From Actinokineospora pegani (GTDB lineage: Bacteria; Actinomycetota; Actinomycetes; Mycobacteriales; Pseudonocardiaceae), in contig NZ_WHOL01000039.1 in NCBI RefSeq assembly GCF_009745975.1, positions 83,928 to 147,927 of the forward strand: DNA of 64,000 nucleotides, read 5' to 3'. The position numbers and the translations under genes were made by a program. The notes beneath the pieces are model-generated. The model made no database searches and had not been told where the DNA came from. It saw only the letters and a list, made by a program, of their open reading frames with translations. Below are positions 35,101-43,078 of this stretch, one piece after another (the stretch's first letter is position 1; each line of letters begins with the position of its first letter).

Positions 35101-35341
35101 CGAAGTGCTGCGGCCGGGTCCCGAGCACCCGGTGCGCCAGGATCTCGGTGAGCGTCGCGCTGCCGTTCTGGCCCGGGGTGAGGATGTCGTTGCACTGGCC
35201 GAGGCAGTAGTCACCCGGTGCGAACCCGACCGTCCTGGGTGGCAGCGGCACCTGCTCGGCGGAGGCCGACCCCGCCACCGCCAGCCCGGCGACCGTCGCG
35301 GCGACGAGCGCGCCTGCCAAAAAGCGGGACCGTGACCTCAT
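32162..35341 (-). CDS. secreted penicillin-acylase-family enzyme with discoidin domain
   Basis: The 1059-aa Ntn-hydrolase precursor has a signal peptide (1-28, cleavage after SASA). The alpha-chain region includes GIPHIYGTTRSGTTFGAGYA and AAQDRLFLMDVLRR. Autoproteolysis is expected before Ser402 in KRGMSNALLVSG, freeing the nucleophile of the beta chain. A discoidin/F5-8C-like carbohydrate-binding domain occupies about 930-1059 (LARGARATASG, NPRTRWASNWNNNQWLALDLG). Members deacylate acyl-homoserine lactones, lipopeptides or beta-lactams; the substrate cannot be read here. The attached domain suggests action at a cell or polymer surface. Confidence 0.9.
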   Translation of the reverse strand: MRSRSRFLAGALVAATVAGLAVAGSASAEQVPLPPRTVGFAPGDYCLGQCNDILTPGQNGSATLTEILAHRVLGTRPQHFDDQIGKYDALAQGRGALTTDKINTFLNDSSFGVPPEQVESTKKPRADVTIIREKATGIPHIYGTTRSGTTFGAGYAAAQDRLFLMDVLRRVGRGQLTPFAGGAASNQSLEQGFFSEAPYTEEELQRQVDEAAAASPRGQVAIADARSYLDGVNQYITEVYNSRSFPGEYVLLGHIDALTNKGRIEPFKLTDLAVIASLIGSQFGGGGGGEVQAAIAKLAIQERYGVVEGEKVWKSFRGEDDPEHIQTIHNGQSFPYAKAPDNPQGLAMPDKGSVTSQPLVYDRTETGTAQQPAAPKELEAARGILDDGVLPGDLLSDKRGMSNALLVSGAHTESGNPVAVFGPQTGYYAPQMLMLQELQGPGISARGASFAGISFYILLGRGQDYSWSATSSGQDITDTYAVDLCSTDGSPVTKDSNAYMLRGTCTPMEVVERKNAWKTSIGSTTPAGSYTLRSYRTKYGPVTHRATIGGKPVAYATLRSTYQHELDTVIGFQEFNDPDAMTSAADFQRAASHMTYNFNWFYADSRDIAYFNSGMHPVRKPTVDPGMPVLANSDYDWDNWDPATNRADYAPAEEHPNVVNQDYLISWNNGQAPGMAASGLDRGSVHRGDLLDSRVKALIADGGKVDRVNLTQAMAEAALADLRAERVLPEVFRVLGDGDAASAATVAELKRWVADGSLRTETEQGSRTYAHANAIKVLDAWWPLLVRGQFQPGLGESAFTGLTRVQKVDESPSYNQSHRGSAFQGGWWGFVHKDLRAVLGDPVQAPLARTFCGDGDLDRCKQVLLDTLKQAAATPADKVYPGDSHCEPGDQWCADAIIHNALGGVTQDPISWQNRPTFQQVVEFPAHRGDDIANLARGARATASGAELLNPARNAVDDNPRTRWASNWNNNQWLALDLGATKVLSRAVLAWEASYAKAYRLQVSPDGRTWRDVSTTSTGDGGTDVITFPTTEARHIRMRGESRATPFGYSLYEFAVYAN

Positions 35342-36054
35342 CCAGGGGCTCCTCTGCGAGCAGGCGGGGGGACCGCCAACCTACTGCCGAGTTGGCAAAT
35401 GAGGGAAGGCTTGGCCGTCGATCCCGCCGGGCCGTCCGAGCCGGGGCGTCCAGGCGGCCTCGACGGCGCGCGGGGGATTCTCCACCGACGTTCTCGGCAC
35501 CGGCTGTCACGCGTGGTCACATCCGGCGGCCCCCGTTCACCTGGCTGTACACCGCGTCGCGTCATCCGCCGTCGCGGTGTGGTACTGCCGTACTGGGGCG
35601 GCGCTCTTTCCCGATCCTGGGCCGGTTCCCACGGTCGGGTGAGCACTCGGAGGGGTGTCCTGACTGTGGGTAACGGTCGCTCCGTTCGCGTAGTCGGGGG
35701 TTCCGTCTCGACCGGTGGGCCATTTGCTGAATCAGATTGGGCCGTCTGCCTGGGCCTCGTGAGCGCTAGCGGGCGAGTTCGCGGGCGCTTGCCGACGCGG
35801 GCGCCTTGTCGGTCGGCGCGGGGCGCCGCCCCGGATCGGAGACGACGTGGCCGGATCGGGCGACCCGGTCTCGTGGTCCCCCTTCGCCGTGGGTAACGGT
35901 TTCCGGGTGGGAGAGTGCACAGTGGTCAGTCGGTTCGGATGGCCGGTTCGGGGGGTGCCCTCCCGTTCGCACGGGTCGAGCGGGCGGAGGTGTGGGGGTG
36001 CCTGTTACTGTTTGCATTCTCTGTGCGGCGCATCGCGTTGTGCGGAGAAGATGA
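35342..36054. other. 713-bp intergenic region before the cold-shock gene
   Basis: I see no supported gene. The open frames overlap in several phases and have Arg/Gly/Pro-rich composition without domain signals. The words GTGGGTAACGGT occur twice (near 35666 and 35889). From about 36000 the sequence is less GC-rich, consistent with the cold-shock promoter and a long leader. Confidence 0.5.
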
Positions 36055-36074
36055 TCCCGCCTAACTCGGCGGGA
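36055..36074 (+). promoter_or_regulatory. hairpin in the cold-shock gene leader
   Basis: TCCCGCC-TAACTC-GGCGGGA forms a 7-bp stem with a 6-nt loop, ending 25 nt before the cspA start and 13 nt before its GAAGGG ribosome-binding site. Cold-shock genes often have structured leaders that govern translation. A role here is inference from position. Confidence 0.45.
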
Positions 36075-36099
36075 CAGGTATTGTGTGAAGGGCAGTGAC

Positions 36100-36303
36100 A
36101 TGGCATCGGGTGTCGTGAAGTGGTTCAACGCCGAAAAGGGCTTCGGCTTCATCGAGCAGGATGGTGGGGGCCCGGACGTGTTCGTCCACTTCTCCGCGAT
36201 CGCCGCTACCGGCTTCAGGGAGCTCCAGGAGGGTCAGAAGGTGACTTTCGAGGTCACCCAGGGCCAGAAGGGCCCGCAGGCGGAGAACGTCTCCCCCTCC
36301 TGA
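36100..36303 (+). CDS. cspA: cold-shock protein (CspA family)
   Basis: The 67-aa single-stranded nucleic-acid-binding OB fold has RNP1 KGFGFIEQ and RNP2 VFVHFSAI. The family opening is [16 protein letters not shown] and the ending is GPQAENVSP. The length is typical of actinomycete CspA-like proteins. ATG 36100 is used; an in-frame upstream ATG at 36085 adds five residues not seen in the family. It is monocistronic with a structured leader. Confidence 0.97.
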   Translation: MASGVVKWFNAEKGFGFIEQDGGGPDVFVHFSAIAATGFRELQEGQKVTFEVTQGQKGPQAENVSPS

Positions 36304-36575
36304 TCAACGGCTGACGTGGCGATGGCAGCCCGGCGCACCGCGCCGCGGCCAGGCCATCGTGGAAGGCGCCGGGGCGTGGTGCGCGCGGTGGGCGGTGGGC
36401 TCAGGCCCGTCCCCGCGAGCGCGTAGCCGTTCCGGCGAGCAAGGCGAGACTTCCCGATCGGGGCGTCAGGACCGTGGCGACACGGACCTGGCGCCCCGTC
36501 GCCGTCTCCCGGGGCCGCCCGCTTTCCCGACGGTTCCACGACTAATCGGCCATGCGCCGATCGGTGGACAAATGA
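36304..36575. other. intergenic region before the protease-kinase operon
   Basis: No gene is seen. The region between the cold-shock gene and the trypsin-like gene is the only place for the promoter of the four-gene operon. The palindromic CCGTTT-CCCG-AAACGG element at its right end is listed separately. Confidence 0.5.
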
Positions 36576-36591
36576 CCGTTTCCCGAAACGG
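36576..36591. promoter_or_regulatory. palindrome upstream of the protease-kinase operon
   Basis: CCGTTT-CCCG-AAACGG is a perfect 6-4-6 inverted repeat ending 28 bp before the trypsin-like gene start. It overlaps the expected core promoter, so it is a candidate operator for the conflict-like operon. No regulator gene lies adjacent. Confidence 0.4.
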
Positions 36592-36619
36592 AACGGCGCG
36601 GGCAAACGATCATTGACCC

Positions 36620-38068
36620 ATGCGAGCCAGGTCCGCCGCGGACACCGAGGGGATGGCGTGGCGGGTCCGCGTGCTCTCGGTGCGGGGCAGGGTGCTGGGC
36701 GCGGGCGTGCTCCTGGGCACCGAGCGGGTGCTGACCTGCGCGCACGTGCTCGCGGGCGAGACCGAGGTGGACGTCGACCTGATGGGCCACGAGGACCGGC
36801 CCAGGACCCGCGCCACGCTGGGCGAGCACGAGCCCGCCCACCCCGACCACCGCGGCGACGTCGCCGTCCTGCGCCTGCGCGAGCCGCAGCCCGCGGGCCA
36901 CGGCGCCCGGCTGCGCCGGTCCGCGACCCCCCGGGGCAGGGCCGCCCGGGTCGCGGGCTACCCGGCCACCATGGAGAACGGGGTGGTGGCGAGGGTGCGC
37001 GTCACCGTGCAGACGGGGGTGGAGTGGCTGCAACTCGACGCGGTCGACGCGTTGGGCGCGCGGGTGCGGCCCGGGTTCTCGGGGGCGGGGGTGCAGGACG
37101 TCGAGACCGGGGACGTGCTGGGGATCGTCGTCAGCCACCACACCGACCCGGACCTGGGACTGGCGTGGATGGCCTCGACCGACACCGTCCTGCGGTACCT
37201 GCCCGAGGTCGAGCCGCACGTCGTCGGTGAGAGCGGGTTCGACCGGGGGTTCACCGACGCGCCGGGCGACGACGAGCGCGCGGAGGACTTCCTCGCCGCG
37301 CTGCGCCGCCTCGGCGCCGAGCCCGCCGTGCTCGTCGTCTTCGGCCACGACGTCGCCGTGGTGCGCCGGGCGGTGACGCTGTCGCTGAGCCGTTCGGGCA
37401 CCGGCGGGGACGCGCCCGCGGTCGACCTCGCGGTGGACGTCGCCGGGCGGACCGCGGACGAGGTGGCGCGGCGGGTGGTCGACCGGGCCGGGCTCGCCGT
37501 GGCCCCGACCACCACGGCCGCGCGCAGGCTGGGCGCGGGCGCGCCCGCCCTGACCGCCGTGCTCGACGGGGTCGACGCCGCGGCCGACCCCGGCGACCTG
37601 CTCCGCGCGGTCGTCGGGCCGCTGGTCGAGGCGGGCTCGCGGGTGGTGCTCGGGTTCACCGACGCCGACGCGCCCGCACCAGCCGAGGTCCGCGCGCTGC
37701 AGGGGCGGGCGGTGGCGCTGCGGGCGGCCGCGCTGGAAGCGGTCGTCGGACCGGGGGACGTGGCGTTCGCGCTGGTGCGGGACCTGGCCGCGACCGACCC
37801 GAGCAGGGCCGACCGCTACCTGCGCACGCTGCGGCGCTCCCTGCCCGGGGTGGTCCGCGACCCGTTCGCCGACGACCTGCGCTACCTGGACGCGGTGCGG
37901 ATGGAGGTCGTGGAGCTCGGCCTGGCCGAGGACCCGCACCTGGGCGGGCTGCACCGCCGCGCCCACGTCGCGCTGACCGAACGCGCCGTCGACCACGCCG
38001 CCGCGCGCGCGTCGCTGCGCGCGTTCGAGGCCGCCGTCCTGGCGCGCAGGAAGGAGGGGCCGCGATGA
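36620..38068 (+). CDS. trypsin-like serine protease with unknown C-terminal domain
   Basis: The 482-aa protein has a chymotrypsin-fold domain in residues 1-215 with a complete triad: His42 in LTCAHVL, Asp80 in GDVAVLRL and Ser154 in PGFSGAGV. No signal peptide or membrane segment is seen, so it should act in the cytoplasm, as trypsin-like proteases of actinobacterial conflict operons do. Residues 215-482 are an alpha/beta and helical region I do not recognise. The start at 36620 has a weak ribosome-binding site; ATG 36653 is an alternative. ATGA couples it to the PknG-like kinase. Confidence 0.85.
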   Translation: MRARSAADTEGMAWRVRVLSVRGRVLGAGVLLGTERVLTCAHVLAGETEVDVDLMGHEDRPRTRATLGEHEPAHPDHRGDVAVLRLREPQPAGHGARLRRSATPRGRAARVAGYPATMENGVVARVRVTVQTGVEWLQLDAVDALGARVRPGFSGAGVQDVETGDVLGIVVSHHTDPDLGLAWMASTDTVLRYLPEVEPHVVGESGFDRGFTDAPGDDERAEDFLAALRRLGAEPAVLVVFGHDVAVVRRAVTLSLSRSGTGGDAPAVDLAVDVAGRTADEVARRVVDRAGLAVAPTTTAARRLGAGAPALTAVLDGVDAAADPGDLLRAVVGPLVEAGSRVVLGFTDADAPAPAEVRALQGRAVALRAAALEAVVGPGDVAFALVRDLAATDPSRADRYLRTLRRSLPGVVRDPFADDLRYLDAVRMEVVELGLAEDPHLGGLHRRAHVALTERAVDHAAARASLRAFEAAVLARRKEGPR

Positions 38069-40233
38069 CCCAGACCCGCTGCCAGTGGCCCGGCTGCGCG
38101 GGCGAGGTCGACGAGACGGGGTACTGCGACCTCGACGGCCACCCCGTCGAGCAGCGCCCCGCCCCGGCGCCGTCGCCCACCTCGGGGGACTCCTCGGCCC
38201 GGCGCGGCGCCGACTGGCTGCTGCCCCGCTTCGCCTTCCAGGACCCGGTGAGCCGGGTCATCGCCGACCCGGTCGCCCCGACCGGGCGCAACCGCCGCTG
38301 CCCGAACACCGCCTGCCCCGACCCCGGCTCGCTGCCCCCGGACCGCTCGACCGGCCACTGCCACGCCTGCGGCGCCCCGTACACGTTCCTGCCCACCCTC
38401 GCCCGCGGCGACGTGCTCAACGAGCGCTACCAGGTCGAGGGCCCCTTCGCCAGGGGCGGCATGGGCTGGGTCTACCTGGCCAGGGACACCCGCCTGCTCG
38501 GCGCCCCGGTCGTGCTCAAGGGGCTCATCGAGGACGACCCCGAGGCCACCGCGCACGAGGTCCGCAACCTCATCGACCTGGCCCACCCCAACGTGGTCCG
38601 GGTGCTCGACTTCGCCGCGCACGTCGACGCGCACACCGGGCAGGAGCGGCGCTACATCGTCATGGAGTACGTCGACGGCCTGGTGCTCAGCGAGGTGGCC
38701 GCCGAGGCGCACGCGGGCGGCACGCCACTGGGCGTGCCGATGACGGTCGAGCACGTGATCACCATGGGCCGCCAGGTCCTGACCGCGCTGGACTACCTGC
38801 ACGGGCGCGGCAAGGTGTACTGCGACCTCAAACCAGCCAACGTGATCCTGCGCTCGGGCGCCGACGGCGAGCCGGGCAGCCGGGTCAAGCTCATCGACCT
38901 CGGCGCCGTGCAGGACGTCGCCGAGCGGGGCAGGTCGCTGACCATCACCGAGGACTTCGCCGTGTCCCGGGCCGAGATCGCCGAACGCGGCATGACGGTC
39001 CGCTCGGACCTCTACACCGTCGGCGAGACGCTGATGCGGCTGCTGGAGGCCAGCGCGGACCGCACCGGCTGGGGCGCGCCGGGGGTGGGGGTGGGCGTCG
39101 AGTCGTTCCGCCGCGTCTGCCTGCGCGCCCGCCACCCCGACTACACCCGCCGGTTCGCCTCGGCGGCGGAGATGTCCGACCAGTTGGCGGCGGTGCACCG
39201 GGAGATCGCCGCGCTGCGCGACGGGGTCGAGCGGCCCGGCGAGCCGATCTGGTTCGCGCCGGTGGCCGAGAGCTTCGACGGCAGGCTCGGCCAAGTCTCC
39301 ACCCTGCTCGAGCCGGATGGGCGGCTGCACGCCTGCCCCGCGCCCGAGGAGACCGCCGACCGCCTGCCCGCGCCCGTGGTCGACGAGGACGACGACGCCG
39401 CGGGTTTCCTCGCGGGCGCGGCGGGCGACCCGCCGCAGCGGCTGCTGAGCAAGCTCGACGACTCCGGGCTGCGCAGCCCGGAGACCGCGCTCGCCCGCTG
39501 CCGGGCCCTGCTCGCCCTCGGCGACGTGACCGCCGCGGCCGCCGCGCTCGCCGACTCGGCCGCCCCCGCCCACGACTGGCGGGTCCGCTGGCACGCGGGC
39601 CTGCTGAACCTGGCCAGGGGCGAGGTGGCGGCCGCGCGCGGGGACTTCGACGAGGTCTACGCCGCGGTGCCCGGCGAGGACGCGCCCAAGCTCGCCCTGG
39701 CGTTCTGCGCCGAGGCCGAGGAGGACCTGGACACCGCCGCCGCCTTCCACAGCGCCGTCCGCGCGCGCGACCACGCCGTGGCCGCCGCCGCGTTCGGCCT
39801 GACCAGGATCTCGCTGGCCCGGTCCAGCCGGGAGCAGGCCGTCGCCCACCTGGCCGAGGTCCCGGCCCGGTCCCGCTTCCACGACGCGGCGGGCATCGCC
39901 GCCGTGCGCGTCTGGTGCGCCACCCTCGCCGACGGGTCCCGGCCGACCGCGCCGGACCTGGACCGGGCGCGCGCCCGGCTCGCCGGTCTCTACCTCGACG
40001 ACGGCAACCCGGCGGGGCCCGCCAGGGAGGCGCTCACCGCGCTGGTGGAGCAGGCCGCCCTCGACGCCCTGCTCGCCGAGCGCCCCGAGCGGCCCGACGA
40101 CCCCGGCGAGCGCGCGCTGCGCACCCGCCTCGAGGCCGCCTACCGCGCCCTGGCGCGGCAGGCCGAGACACCCCGGCAGCGGGGCGAGCTGGTCGACCTG
40201 GCCAACCGCCACCGCCCGGTCACCCAGTGGTGA
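38065..40233 (+). CDS. pknG: PknG-like Ser/Thr protein kinase with zinc ribbon and TPRs
   Basis: The 722-aa protein has the PknG layout: N-terminal Cys clusters (Cys6/11/21; Cys79/84 and Cys99/102, rubredoxin-like), a kinase domain at about 120-390 and a TPR-type helical region to the end. Kinase motifs are the glycine loop FARGGMG, Lys152 in VVLKGL, catalytic Asp254 in YCDLKPANV (non-RD, like PknG's YNDLKPEN) and DLG 278-280 in place of DFG. PknG phosphorylates FHA proteins such as GarA to steer glutamate metabolism. Convergent glnH/glnX-like genes lie 1.8 kb downstream. Confidence 0.9.
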   Translation: MTQTRCQWPGCAGEVDETGYCDLDGHPVEQRPAPAPSPTSGDSSARRGADWLLPRFAFQDPVSRVIADPVAPTGRNRRCPNTACPDPGSLPPDRSTGHCHACGAPYTFLPTLARGDVLNERYQVEGPFARGGMGWVYLARDTRLLGAPVVLKGLIEDDPEATAHEVRNLIDLAHPNVVRVLDFAAHVDAHTGQERRYIVMEYVDGLVLSEVAAEAHAGGTPLGVPMTVEHVITMGRQVLTALDYLHGRGKVYCDLKPANVILRSGADGEPGSRVKLIDLGAVQDVAERGRSLTITEDFAVSRAEIAERGMTVRSDLYTVGETLMRLLEASADRTGWGAPGVGVGVESFRRVCLRARHPDYTRRFASAAEMSDQLAAVHREIAALRDGVERPGEPIWFAPVAESFDGRLGQVSTLLEPDGRLHACPAPEETADRLPAPVVDEDDDAAGFLAGAAGDPPQRLLSKLDDSGLRSPETALARCRALLALGDVTAAAAALADSAAPAHDWRVRWHAGLLNLARGEVAAARGDFDEVYAAVPGEDAPKLALAFCAEAEEDLDTAAAFHSAVRARDHAVAAAAFGLTRISLARSSREQAVAHLAEVPARSRFHDAAGIAAVRVWCATLADGSRPTAPDLDRARARLAGLYLDDGNPAGPAREALTALVEQAALDALLAERPERPDDPGERALRTRLEAAYRALARQAETPRQRGELVDLANRHRPVTQW

Positions 40234-40247
40234 GAGAGGACGACCGC

Positions 40248-41669
40248 GTGGACGCCACCCCCCGGTTCGAGGTCGAGATCGCGCAGAACAAGCACCTGCC
40301 GCCCACCGGGGCCGAGGTGCACGCGGCGGTCACCGTGACCGCCTCCGGCGCGGCGGTCCCGGCCGCGGGCGTGGCCCAGGTGATCGTCATCGACACCTCC
40401 GGGTCGATGGGCACCGCGACCAAGCTGGTCGCCGCCCAGCGCGCGACCCTGGCCGCGATCGACGCGCTGCGCGAGGGCGCCCTGTTCGCCGTGGTCTCCG
40501 GGCACACCGTGGCGGAGATGGTGTACCCGCCCACCGCGGCCATGGTCCCGGCCGACGCCGAGCACCGCCGCGCCGCCCGGCGGGCGGTGGCGCGGCTGTC
40601 GGCCAGCGGCGGGACCTCGATGGCCGACTGGCTCGACTTCGTCGGCCTGCTGCTGGCCGACCACCCGGACGGGGTCCGCCACGCCATCCTGCTCACCGAC
40701 GGCCTCAGCACCCAGACCCCGGGCGAGCTGACCGCCGCGATCGACCGCGCGGCCCCGGTGTTCGACTGCGACGCGCGCGGCATCGGCGCCGACTGGTCGC
40801 CCGCCGAGCTGCTGCGGATCACCGCGGCGCTGCGCGGCAAGGCCGACGCGGTGCGCGGCACGGCCGAGCTGGTCGCCGACTTCGCCGCCATGACCGAGGC
40901 GGTCATGGGCAAGCTCGTGCCCGAGGTGCGCGTGCGGGTCCAGCCGAGCCAGTGGGCGCGGCCGCTGTTCCTCAAGCAGACCCACCCCACCGACGCCGAG
41001 CTGCTCGAGCAGGCGGACGGGCCCAGGGCGGTGGTGTACTCGACCGGGGCCTGGGGCGCCGAGACCCGCCGCTTCCACCTGGCCCTGGCCGTGGAGCGCG
41101 GCTCGTGGGACCTGGAGCAGGACCGCAGGGCGGCGGGGATCCAGGTGCAGGCGCGCGCGGTCGGCGGCGCGTTCGCCAAGGTCTCCGAGGTGGCGGCGGT
41201 CGAGGTGCGGTGGACGCGCAACGCCCTGCTGTCCAGCCAGGTCGACCCCAGCGTCGCCGACTTCACCGACCAGCGGGGCATGGCCGAGGCGGTCAACCGG
41301 GGCTGCGCCGCGCACCGGGCGGGCGACGTGCCCGGGGCCGAGGCGGCGTGGCGGGAAGCGGTCGTGCTGGCCGCGGGCCTGGGCCACGCCGAGATGCTGG
41401 ACCGGCTGCGCAACCTGGTCGACATCACCGGGGACCCGCTCGACGGCGTGGTCCGCGCCCGCCCCGGCCTGACCGCCGTCGACATGCTCGCCGCCGTGGT
41501 GGGCTCCTCGCACTCCAGCAGCATCCACCCCGTCGTCCCCCGCGCCCGCCCGTCCGGGCCCCGGCGGACCAGGCGCTGCGCCAACCCGGCCTGCGCCGCC
41601 CCCGAGAACCCGTCCACCGCCGCGTTCTGCGGCGCGTGCGGCACCGCCCTACCCGAGGAGACCGCGTGA
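40248..41669 (+). CDS. vWA-domain protein with C-terminal zinc ribbon
   Basis: The 473-aa cytoplasmic protein has a vWA domain (about 35-230) with a complete MIDAS: Asp49-x-Ser51-x-Ser53 in VIVIDTSGSMG, the Thr in SGGTSM and the Asp in ILLTDG. A beta-rich middle (LVPEVRVRVQPSQW through VAAVEVRW) follows, then helices. A zinc ribbon closes it (CANPAC...CGACG). The vWA MIDAS usually binds a partner's acidic residue. The GTG at 40248 has GAGAGAGGA upstream and lies 14 bp after the kinase stop; GTGA couples it to the next gene. Confidence 0.9.
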   Translation: MDATPRFEVEIAQNKHLPPTGAEVHAAVTVTASGAAVPAAGVAQVIVIDTSGSMGTATKLVAAQRATLAAIDALREGALFAVVSGHTVAEMVYPPTAAMVPADAEHRRAARRAVARLSASGGTSMADWLDFVGLLLADHPDGVRHAILLTDGLSTQTPGELTAAIDRAAPVFDCDARGIGADWSPAELLRITAALRGKADAVRGTAELVADFAAMTEAVMGKLVPEVRVRVQPSQWARPLFLKQTHPTDAELLEQADGPRAVVYSTGAWGAETRRFHLALAVERGSWDLEQDRRAAGIQVQARAVGGAFAKVSEVAAVEVRWTRNALLSSQVDPSVADFTDQRGMAEAVNRGCAAHRAGDVPGAEAAWREAVVLAAGLGHAEMLDRLRNLVDITGDPLDGVVRARPGLTAVDMLAAVVGSSHSSSIHPVVPRARPSGPRRTRRCANPACAAPENPSTAAFCGACGTALPEETA

Positions 41670-42019
41670 CCGACCTCGTCCAGTTCCCCCTGTCCAACGG
41701 CGGCTCCGTGCTCGTCGAGGTCGACGCCGCGCACCGGATCGCCCCCGCGGGCCGCGCCGCCGACGTGCTCGACCGGGCCCGCGCCAGCCTGGAGGACGCG
41801 CTGTCCGGTGTGGTCGGTGCGGCGGAGGCGGCGCTGCACCGCTTCCGCGACATGGACAAGGCCCCGGACGAGGTGGAGTTGAAGTTCGGGGTGAAGCTGG
41901 ACGTCGAGGCGGGGGCGTTCATCGCGAAGACGGGGGTGCAGGGGCAACTGGAGGTCAAACTCCGGTGGCGCCGCGATGACAGCATCGTGCCGGAGGAGGT
42001 GGAGGAGTCGGCGGAGTAG
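41666..42019 (+). CDS. Trypco1-like (trypsin-co-occurring domain) protein
   Basis: The 117-aa protein opens TDLVQFPLSNGGSVLVEVD and ends with VELKFGVKLDVEAGAFIA then KTGVQGQLEVKLRW. This matches CU044_2847/trypsin-co-occurring-domain-1 proteins, small beta-strand proteins found beside trypsin-like proteases in actinobacterial conflict operons. The protease of the same operon lies three genes upstream, which supports the call. It is proposed to regulate or present substrate to the protease; this is untested. Its stop lies 7 bp from the stop of the convergent glnH-like gene. Confidence 0.78.
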   Translation: MTDLVQFPLSNGGSVLVEVDAAHRIAPAGRAADVLDRARASLEDALSGVVGAAEAALHRFRDMDKAPDEVELKFGVKLDVEAGAFIAKTGVQGQLEVKLRWRRDDSIVPEEVEESAE

Positions 42020-42025
42020 GCGCCG

Positions 42026-43078
42026 TCAGTCGCGGTAGGGTTCGTCGGGGAGGGCGCTCCGGTCCTCCATAGTGGACAAAGCCGTGTCGTGGGCTCGCGA
42101 CAGCGAGTTGTCCGCGCGCATCCGGTCCAGGACGCCGTTGGTGAAGCGGACCAGGTCCCGCCTCTCGGGATCGCCGCTGAGGGAGATGGCGGTCGTGCCC
42201 TCCGCGTCCCGGTAGGGCAGCACCCTGGTCCCGGGGTCCTGCAGGCGGAAGCCCGCCAGGATGACGGTGTCGGTGGCGATGGCGTCGACCAGGCCGCGCT
42301 GCAGCAGGGGCAGGCACTCGCTGGTGTCCTGGACCGTCACCGGGCGCAGCGGGGTCTTCCCCTCGACGACCTGGCGGTCGCGAATCTCGATCATCTCCGC
42401 GCTGTTGGTGGTCTGGTCCCCGGAGCAGACCACGCTGCCGCCCAGGTCGTCCGGTCCCTGGGCGTCCTCCTTGAACCCGTCGCGCACCATCAGGCCGCTG
42501 CGGGTGGTCAGGTACGGCCGCGAGTAGGCGATGCCGAACTGGGTCACCCGGGTGCAGGTGACGGTGACGTCGGCCAGCACCATGTCGACCTGCGGCACCT
42601 CCTCCACCGTCGCGTCCCTGGCCCTGACCTCCCGGTTGGGCTGGGTGTCCAGCGACAGCAGCCGTTTGCCGGTGGGCATGTTCACGAACCGCAGCGACTG
42701 CTCCCAGCGGTCGCCGAACAGCGCCCGGGCGATCGCGTTGGCGATGTCGACCTCGTAGCCCGACATCTTCCCCGAGACCTGGTCGCGCCTGCTGAGCAGC
42801 AGCGCCGTCTGGCTGACGCCGACCACCAGGTACCCCTTCTCCCGGATGGCCCGCACCGTCGGCCCGTCCGCGTCGCCCGGGGTCGGGCGCCAACTGCGGG
42901 TCTCGTCGCCGCAGTCGCGCAGCGGGTCTTCCTTCGTCGGGTTCTCCTTGTACCCCTTGGGGTAGGCGACGGGGTCGAGCTCGTCGACGAGCGCGCGGTC
43001 GGTGGGGGTCGCGGGGGAGGGGGCCGCGCAGCCCGCGAGCGCGGCGCAAACCAGGGCGAGGGCGGCCAGGCGCTTCAC
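42026..43078 (-). CDS. glnH: GlnH-like solute-binding lipoprotein
   Basis: The 350-aa extracytoplasmic family 3 binding protein has lipobox LAGC with Cys17. The family body includes IREKGYLVVGVSQTALLLS, VSGKMSGYEVDIANAIARALFG and VDMVLADVTVTCTRVTQFGIAYSRPYLTT. No permease or ATPase follows. Instead it is coupled (GTGA) to the membrane protein before it, as in the mycobacterial glnX-glnH pair, in which GlnH senses Asp/Glu-type amino acids for PknG. A PknG-like kinase lies on the facing strand, which supports a sensor role over uptake. Confidence 0.88.
   Translation of the reverse strand: MKRLAALALVCAALAGCAAPSPATPTDRALVDELDPVAYPKGYKENPTKEDPLRDCGDETRSWRPTPGDADGPTVRAIREKGYLVVGVSQTALLLSRRDQVSGKMSGYEVDIANAIARALFGDRWEQSLRFVNMPTGKRLLSLDTQPNREVRARDATVEEVPQVDMVLADVTVTCTRVTQFGIAYSRPYLTTRSGLMVRDGFKEDAQGPDDLGGSVVCSGDQTTNSAEMIEIRDRQVVEGKTPLRPVTVQDTSECLPLLQRGLVDAIATDTVILAGFRLQDPGTRVLPYRDAEGTTAISLSGDPERRDLVRFTNGVLDRMRADNSLSRAHDTALSTMEDRSALPDEPYRD

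Noticed and set aside
35342..36099. Several 60-165-aa open frames before the cold-shock gene
   Set aside because: They overlap one another in different phases, have no ribosome-binding sites or recognisable domains, and look like chance frames in GC-rich DNA.
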